64,000 nucleotides of DNA from an uncultured Paracoccaceae bacterium (GCA_947494675.1 CANLVP010000003.1:297791-361790); one strand, 5' to 3'; shown: positions 25,788-36,478, counted from the first letter of the stretch. Numbers and translations: made by a program. Notes: generated from the sequence alone by a model not told the origin.

Positions 25788-27593
25788 TCAATAGACCCTC
25801 GCCTTTGGCGCGATTTTCTTGAGGTCGATCCCGCCCTCTTTCTGCGTGGTCAGCGGATCAAGATGCACCGGGCGGTAGCTCAGCTTGGTTTTGGCACCGT
25901 CCACATGCGCGAGGGAGTGCACGCGCCATTTCTTGTCGTCGCGATCCGGATAATCCTCATGCGCATGGGCGCCGCGGCTTTCCTTGCGGGCCTCGGCCCC
26001 GACGATGGTTGCCAGCGCGTTGGGCATCAGGTTGCCAAGTTCCAGCGTTTCCATCAGGTCAGAGTTCCAGACCAGCGAGCGGTCGGTCACTTTCAGATCG
26101 CCCATCTTACCGGCAATCGCTTCCATCTTCGCCACGCCTTCGGCCAGCGTCTTGTCGGTTCGGAAGACGGCGGCGTCTTCCTGCATCGCCTTTTGCATCT
26201 CAAGCCGCAGCTCTGCCGTGGGGGTGGCCCCATCGGCGTGGCGCACGCCGTCAAAGCGGTCAAACGCCTGATCAACAGAGGCCTGGTTCAGCACAGGATT
26301 TGCCGCGTTGGCGTCCACGACCTCTCCCGCCTTGATCGCGGCGGCGCGGCCAAAGACCACAAGGTCGATCAAGCTGTTGGAGCCAAGACGGTTCGCGCCA
26401 TGCACGGATGCGCAGCCCGCTTCACCCACGGCCATCAGGCCGGGCACAACCGCATCGGGGTTGTCCTTGGTTGGGTTCAGCACCTCACCCCAGTAATTCG
26501 TGGGGATGCCGCCCATGTTATAGTGCACGGTGGGCAGCACGGGGATGGGTTCTTTGGTGAGGTCCACGCCTGCAAAGATGCGCGCGCTTTCGGAGATGCC
26601 GGGCAGGCGCAGATCAAGGGTCTCAGGCGGCAAGTGGTTGAGGTGCAGGTGAATGTGATCGCCTTGCGCGCCCACACCGCGGCCTTCGCGGATTTCCATG
26701 GTCATGCAACGGCTAACCACATCGCGCGATGCCAGATCCTTATAGGTCGGTGCATAACGTTCCATGAAACGCTCACCTTCGGAGTTGGTCAGATAGCCGC
26801 CCTCGCCCCGTGCCCCTTCGGTAATCAGGCAACCTGCGCCATAAATACCGGTGGGGTGGAATTGAACGAATTCCATATCCTGCAAGGGCAACCCTTGGCG
26901 GGCCACCATGCCACCACCGTCACCGGTGCAGGTGTGGGCCGAAGTGGCGCTGAAGTAGGCGCGGCCATAGCCGCCGGTCGCCAGCACTGTGGTTTTGGCG
27001 TTGAAGACATGCATGGTGCCGTCGTCCAGCTTCCATGCCACCACGCCCTGACACTGACCGTCCTCGGACATGATCAGATCGGTGGCGAAGTATTCGATGT
27101 AGAATTCGGCCTTTTGCTTGAGGCTTTGGCCATACAGCGTGTGCAGGATCGCGTGGCCGGTGCGGTCAGCAGCGGCGCATGTGCGCTGCACCGGTGGCCC
27201 CTCACCGAATTCTGTCGTGTGGCCGCCGAAAGGGCGCTGGTAGATATTGCCTTCTTCGGTGCGCGAGAACGGCACGCCGTAGTGTTCCAGCTCATATACC
27301 GCCTTGGGGGCTTCGCGGGCGAGGTATTCCATCGCGTCCGTATCGCCCAGCCAGTCTGACCCCTTTACGGTGTCATACATGTGCCACTGCCAGCTGTCGG
27401 GGCCCATGTTGCCAAGGGAGGCCGCGATGCCACCCTGTGCGGCCACGGTATGGGATCGGGTCGGGAACACCTTGGTGATACAGGCGGTTTTCAGACCCTG
27501 TTCGGCCAGACCCAGCGTCGCGCGCAGACCAGCGCCGCCAGCCCCCACAACAATCGCGTCATAGACATGGGTTTCGTATTCGTAGGCTGCCAT
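25788..27593 (-). CDS. sdhA: Succinate dehydrogenase flavoprotein subunit
   Basis: SdhA oxidises succinate to fumarate with covalently bound FAD. The 601-residue sequence has the Rossmann start [18 protein letters not shown] and the flavinylation motif [11 protein letters not shown], whose His carries FAD. Substrate-site stretches include [22 protein letters not shown] and [16 protein letters not shown]. Length is normal. It lies 18 bases downstream of sdhD. Confidence 0.97.
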   Translation of the reverse strand: MAAYEYETHVYDAIVVGAGGAGLRATLGLAEQGLKTACITKVFPTRSHTVAAQGGIAASLGNMGPDSWQWHMYDTVKGSDWLGDTDAMEYLAREAPKAVYELEHYGVPFSRTEEGNIYQRPFGGHTTEFGEGPPVQRTCAAADRTGHAILHTLYGQSLKQKAEFYIEYFATDLIMSEDGQCQGVVAWKLDDGTMHVFNAKTTVLATGGYGRAYFSATSAHTCTGDGGGMVARQGLPLQDMEFVQFHPTGIYGAGCLITEGARGEGGYLTNSEGERFMERYAPTYKDLASRDVVSRCMTMEIREGRGVGAQGDHIHLHLNHLPPETLDLRLPGISESARIFAGVDLTKEPIPVLPTVHYNMGGIPTNYWGEVLNPTKDNPDAVVPGLMAVGEAGCASVHGANRLGSNSLIDLVVFGRAAAIKAGEVVDANAANPVLNQASVDQAFDRFDGVRHADGATPTAELRLEMQKAMQEDAAVFRTDKTLAEGVAKMEAIAGKMGDLKVTDRSLVWNSDLMETLELGNLMPNALATIVGAEARKESRGAHAHEDYPDRDDKKWRVHSLAHVDGAKTKLSYRPVHLDPLTTQKEGGIDLKKIAPKARVY

Positions 27594-27611
27594 TTGGGTT
27601 GCTCCGGCGAA

Positions 27612-27983
27612 TTAAAGGGCAAGGCGCACGACGGCGAAAACACCGGCGGCGGCTGCAAAATATGACAGGCAGATCATGCCGATGATGGCGGCCTTGCGGG
27701 CAAAGCCATGCACGTAATCCTCGATCAAGGTCTGCACACCACCGCGGAAGTGGTAGAAGCTGACAAAGATCGTCAGCCCGGCAATGATCGCAGGCATGGG
27801 GCGCTGATAATAGGCGACAACCTCTTCATATGGGCTGCCCAGAACGGCCCCAAAGGTGAAGATGAAGGCGATGATCAGCGGCACCAGCGCGACGGAGGTG
27901 ACCATCATTTTCCAGTGGTGTTCGGTGCCGGACTTGGCAGAGCCCATGCCAGCGGCGCGTTTGCGGTCGGTCAAATAAGCCAT
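27612..27983 (-). CDS. sdhD: Succinate dehydrogenase hydrophobic membrane anchor subunit
   Basis: This 123-residue protein has three membrane segments and the SdhD pattern HHWKMMVTSVALVPLIIAF, then the heme-ligand/quinone-region stretch TIFVSFYHFRGGVQTLIEDYVHG. With SdhC it anchors the complex and binds heme b and ubiquinone. It starts 9 bases after sdhC. Confidence 0.9.
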   Translation of the reverse strand: MAYLTDRKRAAGMGSAKSGTEHHWKMMVTSVALVPLIIAFIFTFGAVLGSPYEEVVAYYQRPMPAIIAGLTIFVSFYHFRGGVQTLIEDYVHGFARKAAIIGMICLSYFAAAAGVFAVVRLAL

Positions 27984-27992
27984 GCGGACCCC

Positions 27993-28376
27993 CTAGACGA
28001 CGATTGCGGTGAAGATGGTCAGTAGAACGCTGGCGATGATCGCGGCCTGCGCGTAAGTCTCAGACCGTTTGACGTCCAGCATATGGCCGCTGTCCCAGAT
28101 CAGGTGGCGCACGCCAAAGATCAGGTGATACCAGATCGCCCAGACAGACAGGAACATCACCAGATCGCCAAACCACGAGGTCACAAAGCCGTTTGCGGTG
28201 GCAAAGGCATCAGGCCCGGCAGCTGCCGCAACAAACCACCAGACGATCATTAGCGCGGCCACGATCAGGGCATTGCCCGTCAGGCGCGTAAAGATCGAAG
28301 TCATTGAGGTCAGTTGCGGACGATAGATCGTCAGATGCGGCGACAAGGGGCGGTTGCCCCGGTTCACATCGGCCAT
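27993..28376 (-). CDS. sdhC: Succinate dehydrogenase cytochrome b556 subunit
   Basis: This 127-residue protein has three membrane segments. The SdhC signature RPLSPHLTIYRPQ leads into SIFTRLTGNALI, and the heme-ligand histidine lies in YHLIFGVRHLIWDSGH. The frame is open to 28442, but the ATG at 28376 is preceded by AAGGGA and matches the family N-terminus. It is first in the leftward sdh operon. Two TGTGATCAC-type palindromes lie about 140-170 bases upstream. Confidence 0.92.
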   Translation of the reverse strand: MADVNRGNRPLSPHLTIYRPQLTSMTSIFTRLTGNALIVAALMIVWWFVAAAAGPDAFATANGFVTSWFGDLVMFLSVWAIWYHLIFGVRHLIWDSGHMLDVKRSETYAQAAIIASVLLTIFTAIVV

Positions 28377-28518
28377 GTCAGTTCCCTTCTTGGCGTCACG
28401 CTGATCGGCTGGATCAGCGCCTTTCGTCCGTTTATTGCGCATCTTTTTCGAAGAGTCACGTTAAGGCAGGGCTAATTTCCGCGCGAATTTGCCGCGTTAG
28501 CGATAAAAATTCAGCTTT

Positions 28519-28526
28519 GTGATCAC
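28519..28526. promoter_or_regulatory. sdh operator site 1 (TTTGTGATCACA core)
   Basis: GTGATCAC at 28519-28526 lies within TTTGTGATCACAC. It pairs with an identical core at 28540-28547, centre-to-centre distance 21 bp. It lies in the gap upstream of sdhC. The core recurs before sucC and before the GntR gene near 48.5 kb. Confidence 0.65.
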
Positions 28527-28539
28527 ACTTGCAAAAACT

Positions 28540-28547
28540 GTGATCAC
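28540..28547. promoter_or_regulatory. sdh operator site 2 (TGTGATCAC core)
   Basis: This is the second GTGATCAC core upstream of sdhC, within ACTGTGATCACGAA. It is exactly two helical turns from site 1, so proteins bound at both would sit on the same face of DNA. Confidence 0.65.
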
Positions 28548-28555
28548 GAAACCCG

Positions 28556-29224
28556 CTATTCCAGCGATGCGATCTGCTTTGTGATCTCACGGATCAGTTT
28601 TTGGCGGATACGTGTCTGATATTCCTCAAAATCAGCGGCACGCAGCGCAAAGGCCCCCGGCCCGGTGATCACATTGGCGCGAAAGTAGTCGACCAGCCCC
28701 GGTTCTTCGTTCTCGATGGCAAGCGCGTTGATCGTCACATTCCGCGACAAAGCGGCGGCGCGCATATCCAAAGGGTCGATCCCTTCGTTTGACGGCCCAT
28801 CGCCGCTGATGTCGATGACGTGGCGTTTGCAGGCCGCGGCATCTGGGGCGTCAAAGGCCGCAAGTGACACCGCCATCGCCTCGCCCACGGCTGTGGAGAA
28901 ATTGCGCCAGCGGCGTGGTGCTTCGGCGACTTGCGCGGCAAAGGCATCCGCCTGAATAAAGTCGGTGATCGGTGTCCAAGGGATCGAGACGATCTGCCGC
29001 CCTGCCCCGGTCCATTGCAGCAGCATCACCTGCGCCTGCGCGTTGACCAATGCCTCGGAGACAGCACCGTCCTGCAATGCGGCAGCCAGCCCCTGCATTT
29101 GCAGATCATATTCGCTGCGCTCAACAGAGCCCGAGATATCAACCGCCAAGACAAGCGCGAGTTCACAGGCCCACAGGCGCAAGGGCGCTAGGATCGTCAC
29201 AAGGGTGATAGTTAGCAATCGCAT
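28556..29224 (-). CDS. DUF1194 (von Willebrand factor A-like) secreted protein
   Basis: This 222-residue exported protein has a signal peptide MRLLTITLVTILAPLRLWA. The mature part starts with the VWA-like strand ELALVLAVDISGSVERSEYDLQ, whose DISGS is a MIDAS-type metal site. It also has IDISGDGPSNEG, a second MIDAS contact. These fit DUF1194. The frame extends to 29263, but the ATG at 29224 gives the correct signal peptide. It ends next to the sdh operator sites and follows mch on the same strand. Binding partner unknown. Confidence 0.8.
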   Translation of the reverse strand: MRLLTITLVTILAPLRLWACELALVLAVDISGSVERSEYDLQMQGLAAALQDGAVSEALVNAQAQVMLLQWTGAGRQIVSIPWTPITDFIQADAFAAQVAEAPRRWRNFSTAVGEAMAVSLAAFDAPDAAACKRHVIDISGDGPSNEGIDPLDMRAAALSRNVTINALAIENEEPGLVDYFRANVITGPGAFALRAADFEEYQTRIRQKLIREITKQIASLE

Positions 29225-29340
29225 TGCGCCACCATGCCGCAAAGGCGCCGCGATGTGGTTCACTTTTTCGTCGTTGCGACCTCGTCGATCTGGTCCGCCA
29301 AATTGGTGGCGGTGAGTGTCAGCTTGAACAATTAGTCCCG

Positions 29341-30366
29341 TCAGGTTGGCATCAGTGCCCAGTAGTCGAGGTCAAGCAGGACATCGGAGTCGTATTTGCC
29401 GTCTTCGCCTTTCAGCATGCCCGGTTTTCCCTTGGTCGCCACCAGCCGCAGGCGGATGGCACCGACGCCGGGGGCCGCCGTCTCGGCGCGGTCAAGCACT
29501 TCGGACCATGCCCGGACTGTATCGCCCGCAAAGCAGGGGTTGGCATGGGCACCGCCGTTAAGCGCCACGATCATCTGCGCGTTGGCAAGACCGTTAAACG
29601 ACAGGGTCCGCGCAAGGGAAATGACATGGCCGCCATAGATCAGGCGATTGCCATCGGGGCGGTTGGTGGCGTCAAAATGCACCTTGGCCGTGTTCTGCCA
29701 CAGGCGCGTGGCGATCATATGCTCTGCATCTTCGACGGTCACACCGTCCACATGATCGATGATTTCACCGACCTGATAGTCGCCCCAGCGATGCGGCTCT
29801 CCGGCCAGTGCAAAATCGTAATTGCTGAAATCAAGGCCCTCTGGGATCACCAGATCGCTGGCAGCCACGGCTGTGGCGAGGTCGGGGATCACCGGGTCAG
29901 GCGCGTCACCCGGCGCGCGGCGGCGCACCATGACCCAGCGTACATATTCCAGCACGGGCGTGCCCATCTGGTTCCGCCCCGTGGTGCGGACCCAGACAAC
30001 GCCGCTTTTGCCGTTGGAGTTTTGCTTGAGCCCGATCACCTGCGATTCAGATGTGATCGTATCGCCCGGCCAAACGGGGGCGAGCCAGCGGCCCTCAGCA
30101 TAGCCCAAATTGGCCAGCGCATTGAGCGAGATGTCCGGCACGGTTTTGCCAAAAACCACGTGAAAGGCGATCAGATCATCAAGCGGAGAGCTTTCCAGCC
30201 CGCAATCCTGCGCAAAGACGTCCGAGGAATAGAGCGCCCCGCGCGCAGGGTAGAGCGCATGGTATAGTGCACGTTCGCCTTCGGCGACGGTGCGGGGGAC
30301 GGCGTGGTGAATGACCTCTCCGAGGGTGTAATCCTCAAAGAAGCGGCCCGGGTTTGTTTTGCTCAT
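29341..30366 (-). CDS. mch: Mesaconyl-CoA hydratase (MaoC-like, double hot-dog)
   Basis: This 341-residue enzyme hydrates mesaconyl-C1-CoA to beta-methylmalyl-CoA in the ethylmalonyl-CoA pathway. It begins MSKTNPGRFFEDYTLGEVIHH and has two hot-dog repeats. Family stretches are PRTVAEGERALYHALY, NLGYAEGRWLAPVWPGDTI and LIYGGHVISLARTLSFNGL. Length and sequence match the Rhodobacter enzyme as I recall it. It overlaps the DUF1737 gene upstream by ATGA and clusters with nnrU and a malyl-CoA thioesterase-like gene. Confidence 0.9.
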   Translation of the reverse strand: MSKTNPGRFFEDYTLGEVIHHAVPRTVAEGERALYHALYPARGALYSSDVFAQDCGLESSPLDDLIAFHVVFGKTVPDISLNALANLGYAEGRWLAPVWPGDTITSESQVIGLKQNSNGKSGVVWVRTTGRNQMGTPVLEYVRWVMVRRRAPGDAPDPVIPDLATAVAASDLVIPEGLDFSNYDFALAGEPHRWGDYQVGEIIDHVDGVTVEDAEHMIATRLWQNTAKVHFDATNRPDGNRLIYGGHVISLARTLSFNGLANAQMIVALNGGAHANPCFAGDTVRAWSEVLDRAETAAPGVGAIRLRLVATKGKPGMLKGEDGKYDSDVLLDLDYWALMPT

Positions 30367-30566
30367 TGCTCGCCCAGTTTCATGTCGCGCGTATAGGGTG
30401 TGTCCGTCTCTTTGGTGACCGCCTGCCCTGCCCGCATCACGCCGTTGGCGTGGTCATAGGCGTACTGCGGGTCGCCATAAAGTTCCCACCCTTTGGACAG
30501 GGCGTCTGACACCTTGTGGCAAAAGTCGGAGGTGTCGTCCTCTGTCAGGAAACGGTAGATCTTCAT
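30363..30566 (-). CDS. DUF1737-domain small protein
   Basis: This 67-residue cytoplasmic protein contains MKIYRFLTEDDTSDFCHKV and GWELYGDPQYAYD, the compact DUF1737 pattern. It starts 3 bases after nnrU and overlaps mch by four bases, so it is cotranscribed with ethylmalonyl-CoA-pathway genes. Function unknown. Confidence 0.8.
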   Translation of the reverse strand: MKIYRFLTEDDTSDFCHKVSDALSKGWELYGDPQYAYDHANGVMRAGQAVTKETDTPYTRDMKLGEQ

Positions 30567-30569
30567 CGT

Positions 30570-31118
30570 CTATGCACCAAACGGGTTGTAGCCAAGGATC
30601 GCGTGAATGCCGCCCACCACGATGACCATAATCACGGTCGCCACGGCTGCCGTGAATTCCTTGCGCACCGGAACCTCGTGATAGGGACCGCGTGGCCCTT
30701 GGGCACGGTTGATCACGGCGATTTCTGCGACGGCCCAGATCAACAGCCCGCCAAACAGCACGAACGACGGCGTATCGCCGTTCACCACAAGGTGGGCAAC
30801 GCACCACAGGATCACGGCGGTCAGTTGCGGGTGGCGAATGGACTTTGTGATCTTTGTTTTCGCGCCAGAGGCCGCGAAGAGGTAGAAGGAGAACACCATC
30901 AGGATGTTGTTGATCCCGGTCATTGCGGGTGAGCGGCCCCAGTAAACCGTGCCATCCCAACCGCGATAGCCCCAAATCATGAAGATGATCGCCACGGCGA
31001 GGGTCAGGGCGACGATGGCCTTGCCCTTTTCACCGAATGCCGCCCGGTTGGCGGGCAGCGCGCGTTTCCAAAAATGCGCGGCGGACCAAAGGATCAAACC
31101 AAAAATAAGTTGAATCAT
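30570..31118 (-). CDS. NnrU-family membrane protein
   Basis: This 182-residue protein has about five membrane segments and the family stretches LILWSAAHFWKRALPANRAAFGEKG and TKITKSIRHPQLTAVILWCVAHLVVNGD. The latter is an NnrU/isoprenylcysteine-methyltransferase-like motif. NnrU was first linked to nitric oxide reduction in Rhodobacter; no nor or nir genes are seen here. It overlaps the upstream lyase-like gene by ATGA and precedes DUF1737, placing it in the mch cluster. Its role here is unclear. Confidence 0.83.
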   Translation of the reverse strand: MIQLIFGLILWSAAHFWKRALPANRAAFGEKGKAIVALTLAVAIIFMIWGYRGWDGTVYWGRSPAMTGINNILMVFSFYLFAASGAKTKITKSIRHPQLTAVILWCVAHLVVNGDTPSFVLFGGLLIWAVAEIAVINRAQGPRGPYHEVPVRKEFTAAVATVIMVIVVGGIHAILGYNPFGA

Positions 31119-31951
31119 GACGTCTCCAATGCGGCGATGGCGTTTGCTTTCGCCAAAGTCGCCCGCGCTGTCACGATATGCAAGTTCTCGACGATTTTTC
31201 CGTCCAGCACTGCGACCCCTTTGCCCGCGGCCTCTGCTTCTTCAAAGGCGGCGATCTGACGGTGGGCGAGGTCAATGTCGGCCTGTGACGGGCCGAATAT
31301 CGCGTTGCAGATGTCGACCTGCGCGGGGTGGATCAGGGTTTTACCGTCAAAGCCCATGTCGCGGCCTTCGGTGCATTCGGCGTGCAGGCCGTCGGTGTCT
31401 TTGAAGGCGTTATAGACACCATCAAGCGCCACGATCCCCGCCGCGCGCGCGGCCAGCAGGCTATGTTGCAAGGCAGTGAGCATCGCAGGACGGCCCCGCG
31501 CACCGAGGTCCTTGGCAAGGTCATTTGTGCCCATCACAAAGCCCGCCATCTTTGGGTGCGCTGCGATGGCCTGGGCGTTCAAAATGCCCGCTGGCGTTTC
31601 CATCATCGCCCAGATGGGTTTGTCGCAAAGCGCCGCCAAGGCATCAAGGTCGGCGGGTGTGTTCACCTTTGGCAGCAGCACCGCGTCGCATTCCATCTTG
31701 GCAACAGCGCGGGCGTCATCCGCGCCCCATGCGGTGTCCAGCGCATTGATCCGCACGATCCGCAGGCGCGGACCATAGGATGTCTGCAAAGCCTCAGCCA
31801 AAGTTGCACGCGCGGTGACCTTGGCGTCGGGGGTCACCGCATCCTCAAGATCGAACAGAATCACATCCACCGGCAGGCCACGGGCCTTTTCCAGAGCCCG
31901 TGCGTTGGAACCGGGGATATAAAGTGCGGAACGATGTGGGCGGCTGGTCAT
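31115..31951 (-). CDS. CitE-like (3S)-malyl-CoA thioesterase / malyl-CoA lyase family
   Basis: This 278-residue TIM-barrel enzyme of the HpcH/CitE family contains RSALYIPGSNARALEKA, the metal-site stretch FDLEDAVTP and IVRINALDT. METPAGI, the loop GTNDLAKDL and DGKTLIHPAQ follow. Its size and SALYIPGSN start resemble the Rhodobacter Mcl2 thioesterase, which splits malyl-CoA to malate plus CoA, more than the longer Mcl1 lyase. The ATG at 31951 is chosen over an upstream start. It is first in the leftward mch cluster. Confidence 0.83.
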   Translation of the reverse strand: MTSRPHRSALYIPGSNARALEKARGLPVDVILFDLEDAVTPDAKVTARATLAEALQTSYGPRLRIVRINALDTAWGADDARAVAKMECDAVLLPKVNTPADLDALAALCDKPIWAMMETPAGILNAQAIAAHPKMAGFVMGTNDLAKDLGARGRPAMLTALQHSLLAARAAGIVALDGVYNAFKDTDGLHAECTEGRDMGFDGKTLIHPAQVDICNAIFGPSQADIDLAHRQIAAFEEAEAAGKGVAVLDGKIVENLHIVTARATLAKANAIAALETS

Positions 31952-32130
31952 GACGTCATCCAGTTGGTTTGAGCAATTTTGTTTCGCCTTCATGGCCCAA
32001 TTCGCACGGATATTTCAACCGAAAATTGCCGCAGCGCAGCGCGACACCCCCACCGGACGCGCCGTTAACCATGCTTAACCGCTCTGACAGCATCCTGTCG
32101 CCCTCTCACATTGTCCCGAAAGGACACCCC

Positions 32131-32441
32131 ATGACACGTGAAATGATGCTGACGATGATGACCGGGTCCGCCATGCTGATGGCCGCCACCCAAGTCGAAG
32201 CCCAAGGGCGCAACTGCGGCCCCCATGCTGCCGTGACCACCCATCTGGCTGCGAAATACGGGGAAAGCCGCGCGATGATGGGCTTGGCGGCCAATCAAAC
32301 GGTGGTTGAGGTCTTTGTGAATTCAGACAGCGGCAGCTGGACCATTATCGTGACCCGCCCCGATGGCGTGAGCTGCCTTGTTGCATCCGGCACCAATGCC
32401 GATGTGATTCCAGCGGCGCTGATCAACACTGATCCCGACGC

Positions 32442-32445
<4 letters not shown>
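32131..32445 (+). CDS. Small secreted protein of unknown function
   Basis: This 104-residue protein has a Met-rich signal peptide (MLTMMTGSAMLMAATQVEA-Q). The mature part contains NCGPHAAVTTHLAAKYGESR, VVEVFVNSDSGSWTIIVTRPDG and SCLVASGT, with two cysteines. AAAGGA precedes the ATG at 32131; the upstream open frame to 31969 is not supported. It is divergent from the malyl-CoA gene and overlaps the convergent TSUP gene by four bases. Similar small exported proteins occur in roseobacters by recall. Confidence 0.75.
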
Positions 32446-34257
<1,812 letters not shown>

Positions 34258-34284
34258 GCGTCCAAGCCACGTTTTATAGGAAAG

Positions 34285-34309
34285 CCCCCGCCGGTGAGCG
34301 GGGGTTTTT
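34285..34309 (+). terminator. Rho-independent terminator after mdh
   Basis: A 7-bp perfect stem (CCCCCGC, 34285-34291, with GCGGGGG, 34298-34304) has a 6-base loop and runs directly into TTTTT. It lies 27 bases after the mdh stop. Confidence 0.85.
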
Positions 34310-34397
34310 CGTTTTGGTGTTGCAATGCTATGCAGGCTCGCGTTTCATCGCGCTGAGCATGTGATCCTGCGTAATTGTAAGCCGAAAAGGCATCGTT

Positions 34398-35396
34398 TTG
34401 CCCACCTGGGACGTCACCGCAACTTTGGATGAACCCGCCGCTTTGGTCTTGGGTTTCGTAGCGCATCATCTGACGATGGGCGCCGAACGGATCAATTTGT
34501 ATTGGGATGCGCCGCCAAGTCCCGCGCTCGCTCAGCTTTTGTCGCGTTCGCGGGTCCGGCAGGTGAACTGCGATGCCGCCTATTGGCGCAGTGTTGGCGG
34601 GCGTCCGGTGGCCCATGTTGACCGGCAGATTATCAATGCAAATCATGCCTTTGCCCAGTGCACCTCCGCTTGGATGCTGCATTGTGACGCGGATGAGGTC
34701 GTCTCGGACGGGGACGCGCTACGCCGGTCGCTGACAGATGCGCCATCCGATATCAACAGCCTGCGCCTGCCGACGTTCGAACGCTGCTTTGCCCCCGGCG
34801 CGCGGTCCTTCGACGCCTTTGACGGCATCATGCGCGGCGCTGTTCCGCGGCTTTACAAGGCGGCAGTCGCGCAGACCTATGCGGGCGGCTATGGCCAGAT
34901 GCTCACACGCGGCCTGTCTGGATATGCCGGGCACAAATCGCTCACCCGCGTGGGCACCGATCTGGCAGTTGGCGTGCACCACAGCGTCCTGCGTGATCGC
35001 AACCCCGCGCCGCATTCCGATATTGCGGCCCCCGCGCAGCACTTGAACGACGTCAAAATCTTTCACTTCGACGGGGTGTCGCCCGCCCATGCGGCGCACA
35101 AATTGTTGCGCAAGACCTTGCCCGTGTCACCCGCCGCCCTGGCGCATCGCATCGGATCCGCGCGCTACGCCCAGATCGCGGCCTTGCAAGACGGCCTCTC
35201 ACCTGAGGACCTGTTCACCGGATTGCGGCAGTTGACCCCATCGGCGGCGAGCCTTTTGGCCCGCTTTCAACTGACTGTGCCGCAATACCTGCGCCCGGAT
35301 GATGCTGCCGTGATGCATTGGGGCGAAGACATCTGGGGTCGCGCGATCCAAGGCGTGGACCTTGTCGGCCGGGAACCCGTCCACAACGTCGCCTAG
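34398..35396 (+). CDS. Putative family 2 glycosyltransferase
   Basis: This 332-residue predicted cytoplasmic protein contains AHHLTMGAERINLYWDAPP near the start and a DADE metal motif in WMLHCDADEVVSDGD, near residue 98. This pattern resembles the Glyco_tranf_2_4 type of GT-A enzymes common in roseobacter polysaccharide loci. The start is a TTG at 34398 with AAGG upstream; no ATG gives a full N-terminal strand. It stands between mdh and a VPLPA-CTERM protein. Acceptor and sugar unknown. Confidence 0.7.
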   Translation: MPTWDVTATLDEPAALVLGFVAHHLTMGAERINLYWDAPPSPALAQLLSRSRVRQVNCDAAYWRSVGGRPVAHVDRQIINANHAFAQCTSAWMLHCDADEVVSDGDALRRSLTDAPSDINSLRLPTFERCFAPGARSFDAFDGIMRGAVPRLYKAAVAQTYAGGYGQMLTRGLSGYAGHKSLTRVGTDLAVGVHHSVLRDRNPAPHSDIAAPAQHLNDVKIFHFDGVSPAHAAHKLLRKTLPVSPAALAHRIGSARYAQIAALQDGLSPEDLFTGLRQLTPSAASLLARFQLTVPQYLRPDDAAVMHWGEDIWGRAIQGVDLVGREPVHNVA

Positions 35397-35423
35397 CTTT
35401 TTCGAAAATCACCGGACACAGCA

Positions 35424-35449
35424 AGGGCCCGCATTTCACTGCAGGCCCT
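35424..35449. terminator. Hairpin between convergent genes
   Basis: AGGGCC (35424-35429) pairs with GGCCCT (35444-35449), extended by GC/GC after one mismatch. It lies between the glycosyltransferase and the convergent VPLPA-CTERM gene and may serve both. T tracts are weak. Confidence 0.35.
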
Positions 35450-35464
35450 CAATCTTGTGCGCAT

Positions 35465-36124
35465 TTAGCGCGACTGTTTGCGACGCTTGGCCACGGCCAA
35501 TGCACCCAAACCTGCAAGCATCAGCGGCAAGCCCGCAGGGAGGGGCACTTGGCCCACGATGCTGGGGTCGGCCTCTGCCTTGACGCTGGACAGATAGAAC
35601 TGGTTCGGGGAGCTGCCGCCATAGGCGAGAGTCAGGCTATCAACCCCAAAGAGTGGGATATTCGACAAAGCCCCGAATGTCGTCTGAGCCAGCGCACCAC
35701 CATTGATGCCAACAAGCAACGTGTCCATGGACGTATCGCTGATCAGGTTATGGTTGGCCGCGCGAAACACAAAATCGCTCAGGATCATTGTGACGTCAAA
35801 GGCGAGTGTGACGAATTCATTGGACGTGACGTTGTCGTCATCGCCTGGATTACACTGCGCAGCGGTGGTCAGGATTTTGCAAACCCCAAGCCCCGCATTA
35901 CCACTGTCAAAGTAGGCAAAAGCATCGCCCGGACCAGACTGAAGACCGGCACTGAGCGTCACCGCAATACCGCCCGTGTTGGCGTTGTTGAGCACATAAC
36001 CGTCGGCAACACCGCGTTCGTTGCCATTGGCTTCCGCCTCAAAGTTCAGATTGACCGGCGCTGCCTGCGCAGCTGTCGCAAGAATGGCAGCACCAAAGGT
36101 AGCTGCCGCAATCAATTTCTTCAT
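35465..36124 (-). CDS. Exported protein with VPLPA-CTERM sorting signal
   Basis: This 219-residue exported protein starts with signal MKKLIAAATFGAAILATAAQA. Its extracytoplasmic domain contains NLNFEAEANGNERGVADGYVL and EFVTLAFDVTMILSDFVF. It ends with the tripartite sorting signal VPLPAGLPLMLAGLGALAVA followed by KRRKQSR, recognised by an exosortase. No exosortase gene is in this window. The ATG at 36124 is chosen for the signal peptide. Such proteins are typically delivered to the surface with exopolysaccharide; the neighbouring glycosyltransferase fits loosely. Confidence 0.85.
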   Translation of the reverse strand: MKKLIAAATFGAAILATAAQAAPVNLNFEAEANGNERGVADGYVLNNANTGGIAVTLSAGLQSGPGDAFAYFDSGNAGLGVCKILTTAAQCNPGDDDNVTSNEFVTLAFDVTMILSDFVFRAANHNLISDTSMDTLLVGINGGALAQTTFGALSNIPLFGVDSLTLAYGGSSPNQFYLSSVKAEADPSIVGQVPLPAGLPLMLAGLGALAVAKRRKQSR

Positions 36125-36352
36125 TGCAAGTCTCCTCGTTAAGAGCCGCGAAAATGCGCGGCGACAAGTGAACTGGTGAACCCTAACACATTTTTGACAA
36201 AAAATCGCCGTAACTTTTGCACAATTGCCCATTTTTTGGGCCAATCGGACCCTTTCACCCTGTGAGCAGAGCGCCAAAGTCGGAACTGCGCCACCGCAAT
36301 GCGCCGGATTCGGTGGGGTCGCGCGCCCAAAAACGTCTCTTATGGTGATTTT

Positions 36353-36360
36353 GTGATCAC
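36353..36360. promoter_or_regulatory. suc operator site 1 (TTTGTGATCACA core)
   Basis: GTGATCAC at 36353-36360 lies within TTTTGTGATCACAG. It is the first of a pair lying about 100-125 bases upstream of sucC. It matches sdh operator site 1 over TTTGTGATCACA. Confidence 0.65.
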
Positions 36361-36373
36361 AGCTTTTTTCAGT

Positions 36374-36381
36374 GTGATCAC
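36374..36381. promoter_or_regulatory. suc operator site 2 (TGTGATCACAAA)
   Basis: GTGATCAC at 36374-36381 lies within GTGTGATCACAAA. Its centre is 21 bp from site 1, the same spacing as the sdh pair, which argues against chance. Confidence 0.65.
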
Positions 36382-36478
36382 AAATGTCGGGTTTTTGCCG
36401 TAATCACGCAAACGGAAGTTTTTTCTTAAGTTTTAATGTGGTTTGACTGGATCAAATTCAGCCCAACGGGGAAGCATC

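Larger units (their letters stand above)
36125..36478. promoter_or_regulatory. 354-base divergent regulatory region upstream of sucC
   Basis: No gene is seen. The region serves the leftward VPLPA-CTERM gene and the rightward suc operon. Its main features are the two GTGATCAC palindromes at 36353-36381 and an A/T-rich tract (36420-36440) just before sucC. The left part (36180-36330) has no recognisable site. No promoter hexamers could be fixed confidently. Confidence 0.5.

Noticed and set aside
25611-27359. A 582-codon open frame on the plus strand opposite sdhA
   Set aside because: It is the antisense shadow of a certain sdhA gene. Its translation has no family pattern and is rich in His and Arg, as expected for a GC-rich shadow frame.
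28665-28672. GTGATCAC inside the DUF1194 gene
   Set aside because: It is a coding-sequence copy flanked by GGCCCG rather than TTT, and unpaired, so it was not counted as an operator.
29260-29331. A 23-residue TTG-start ORF on the minus strand just after mch (MFKLTLTATNLADQIDEVA...)
   Set aside because: It has a plausible amino-acid mix and a GGGA upstream, but it is too short, uses TTG and directly follows an in-frame stop. A random ORF of this length is common.
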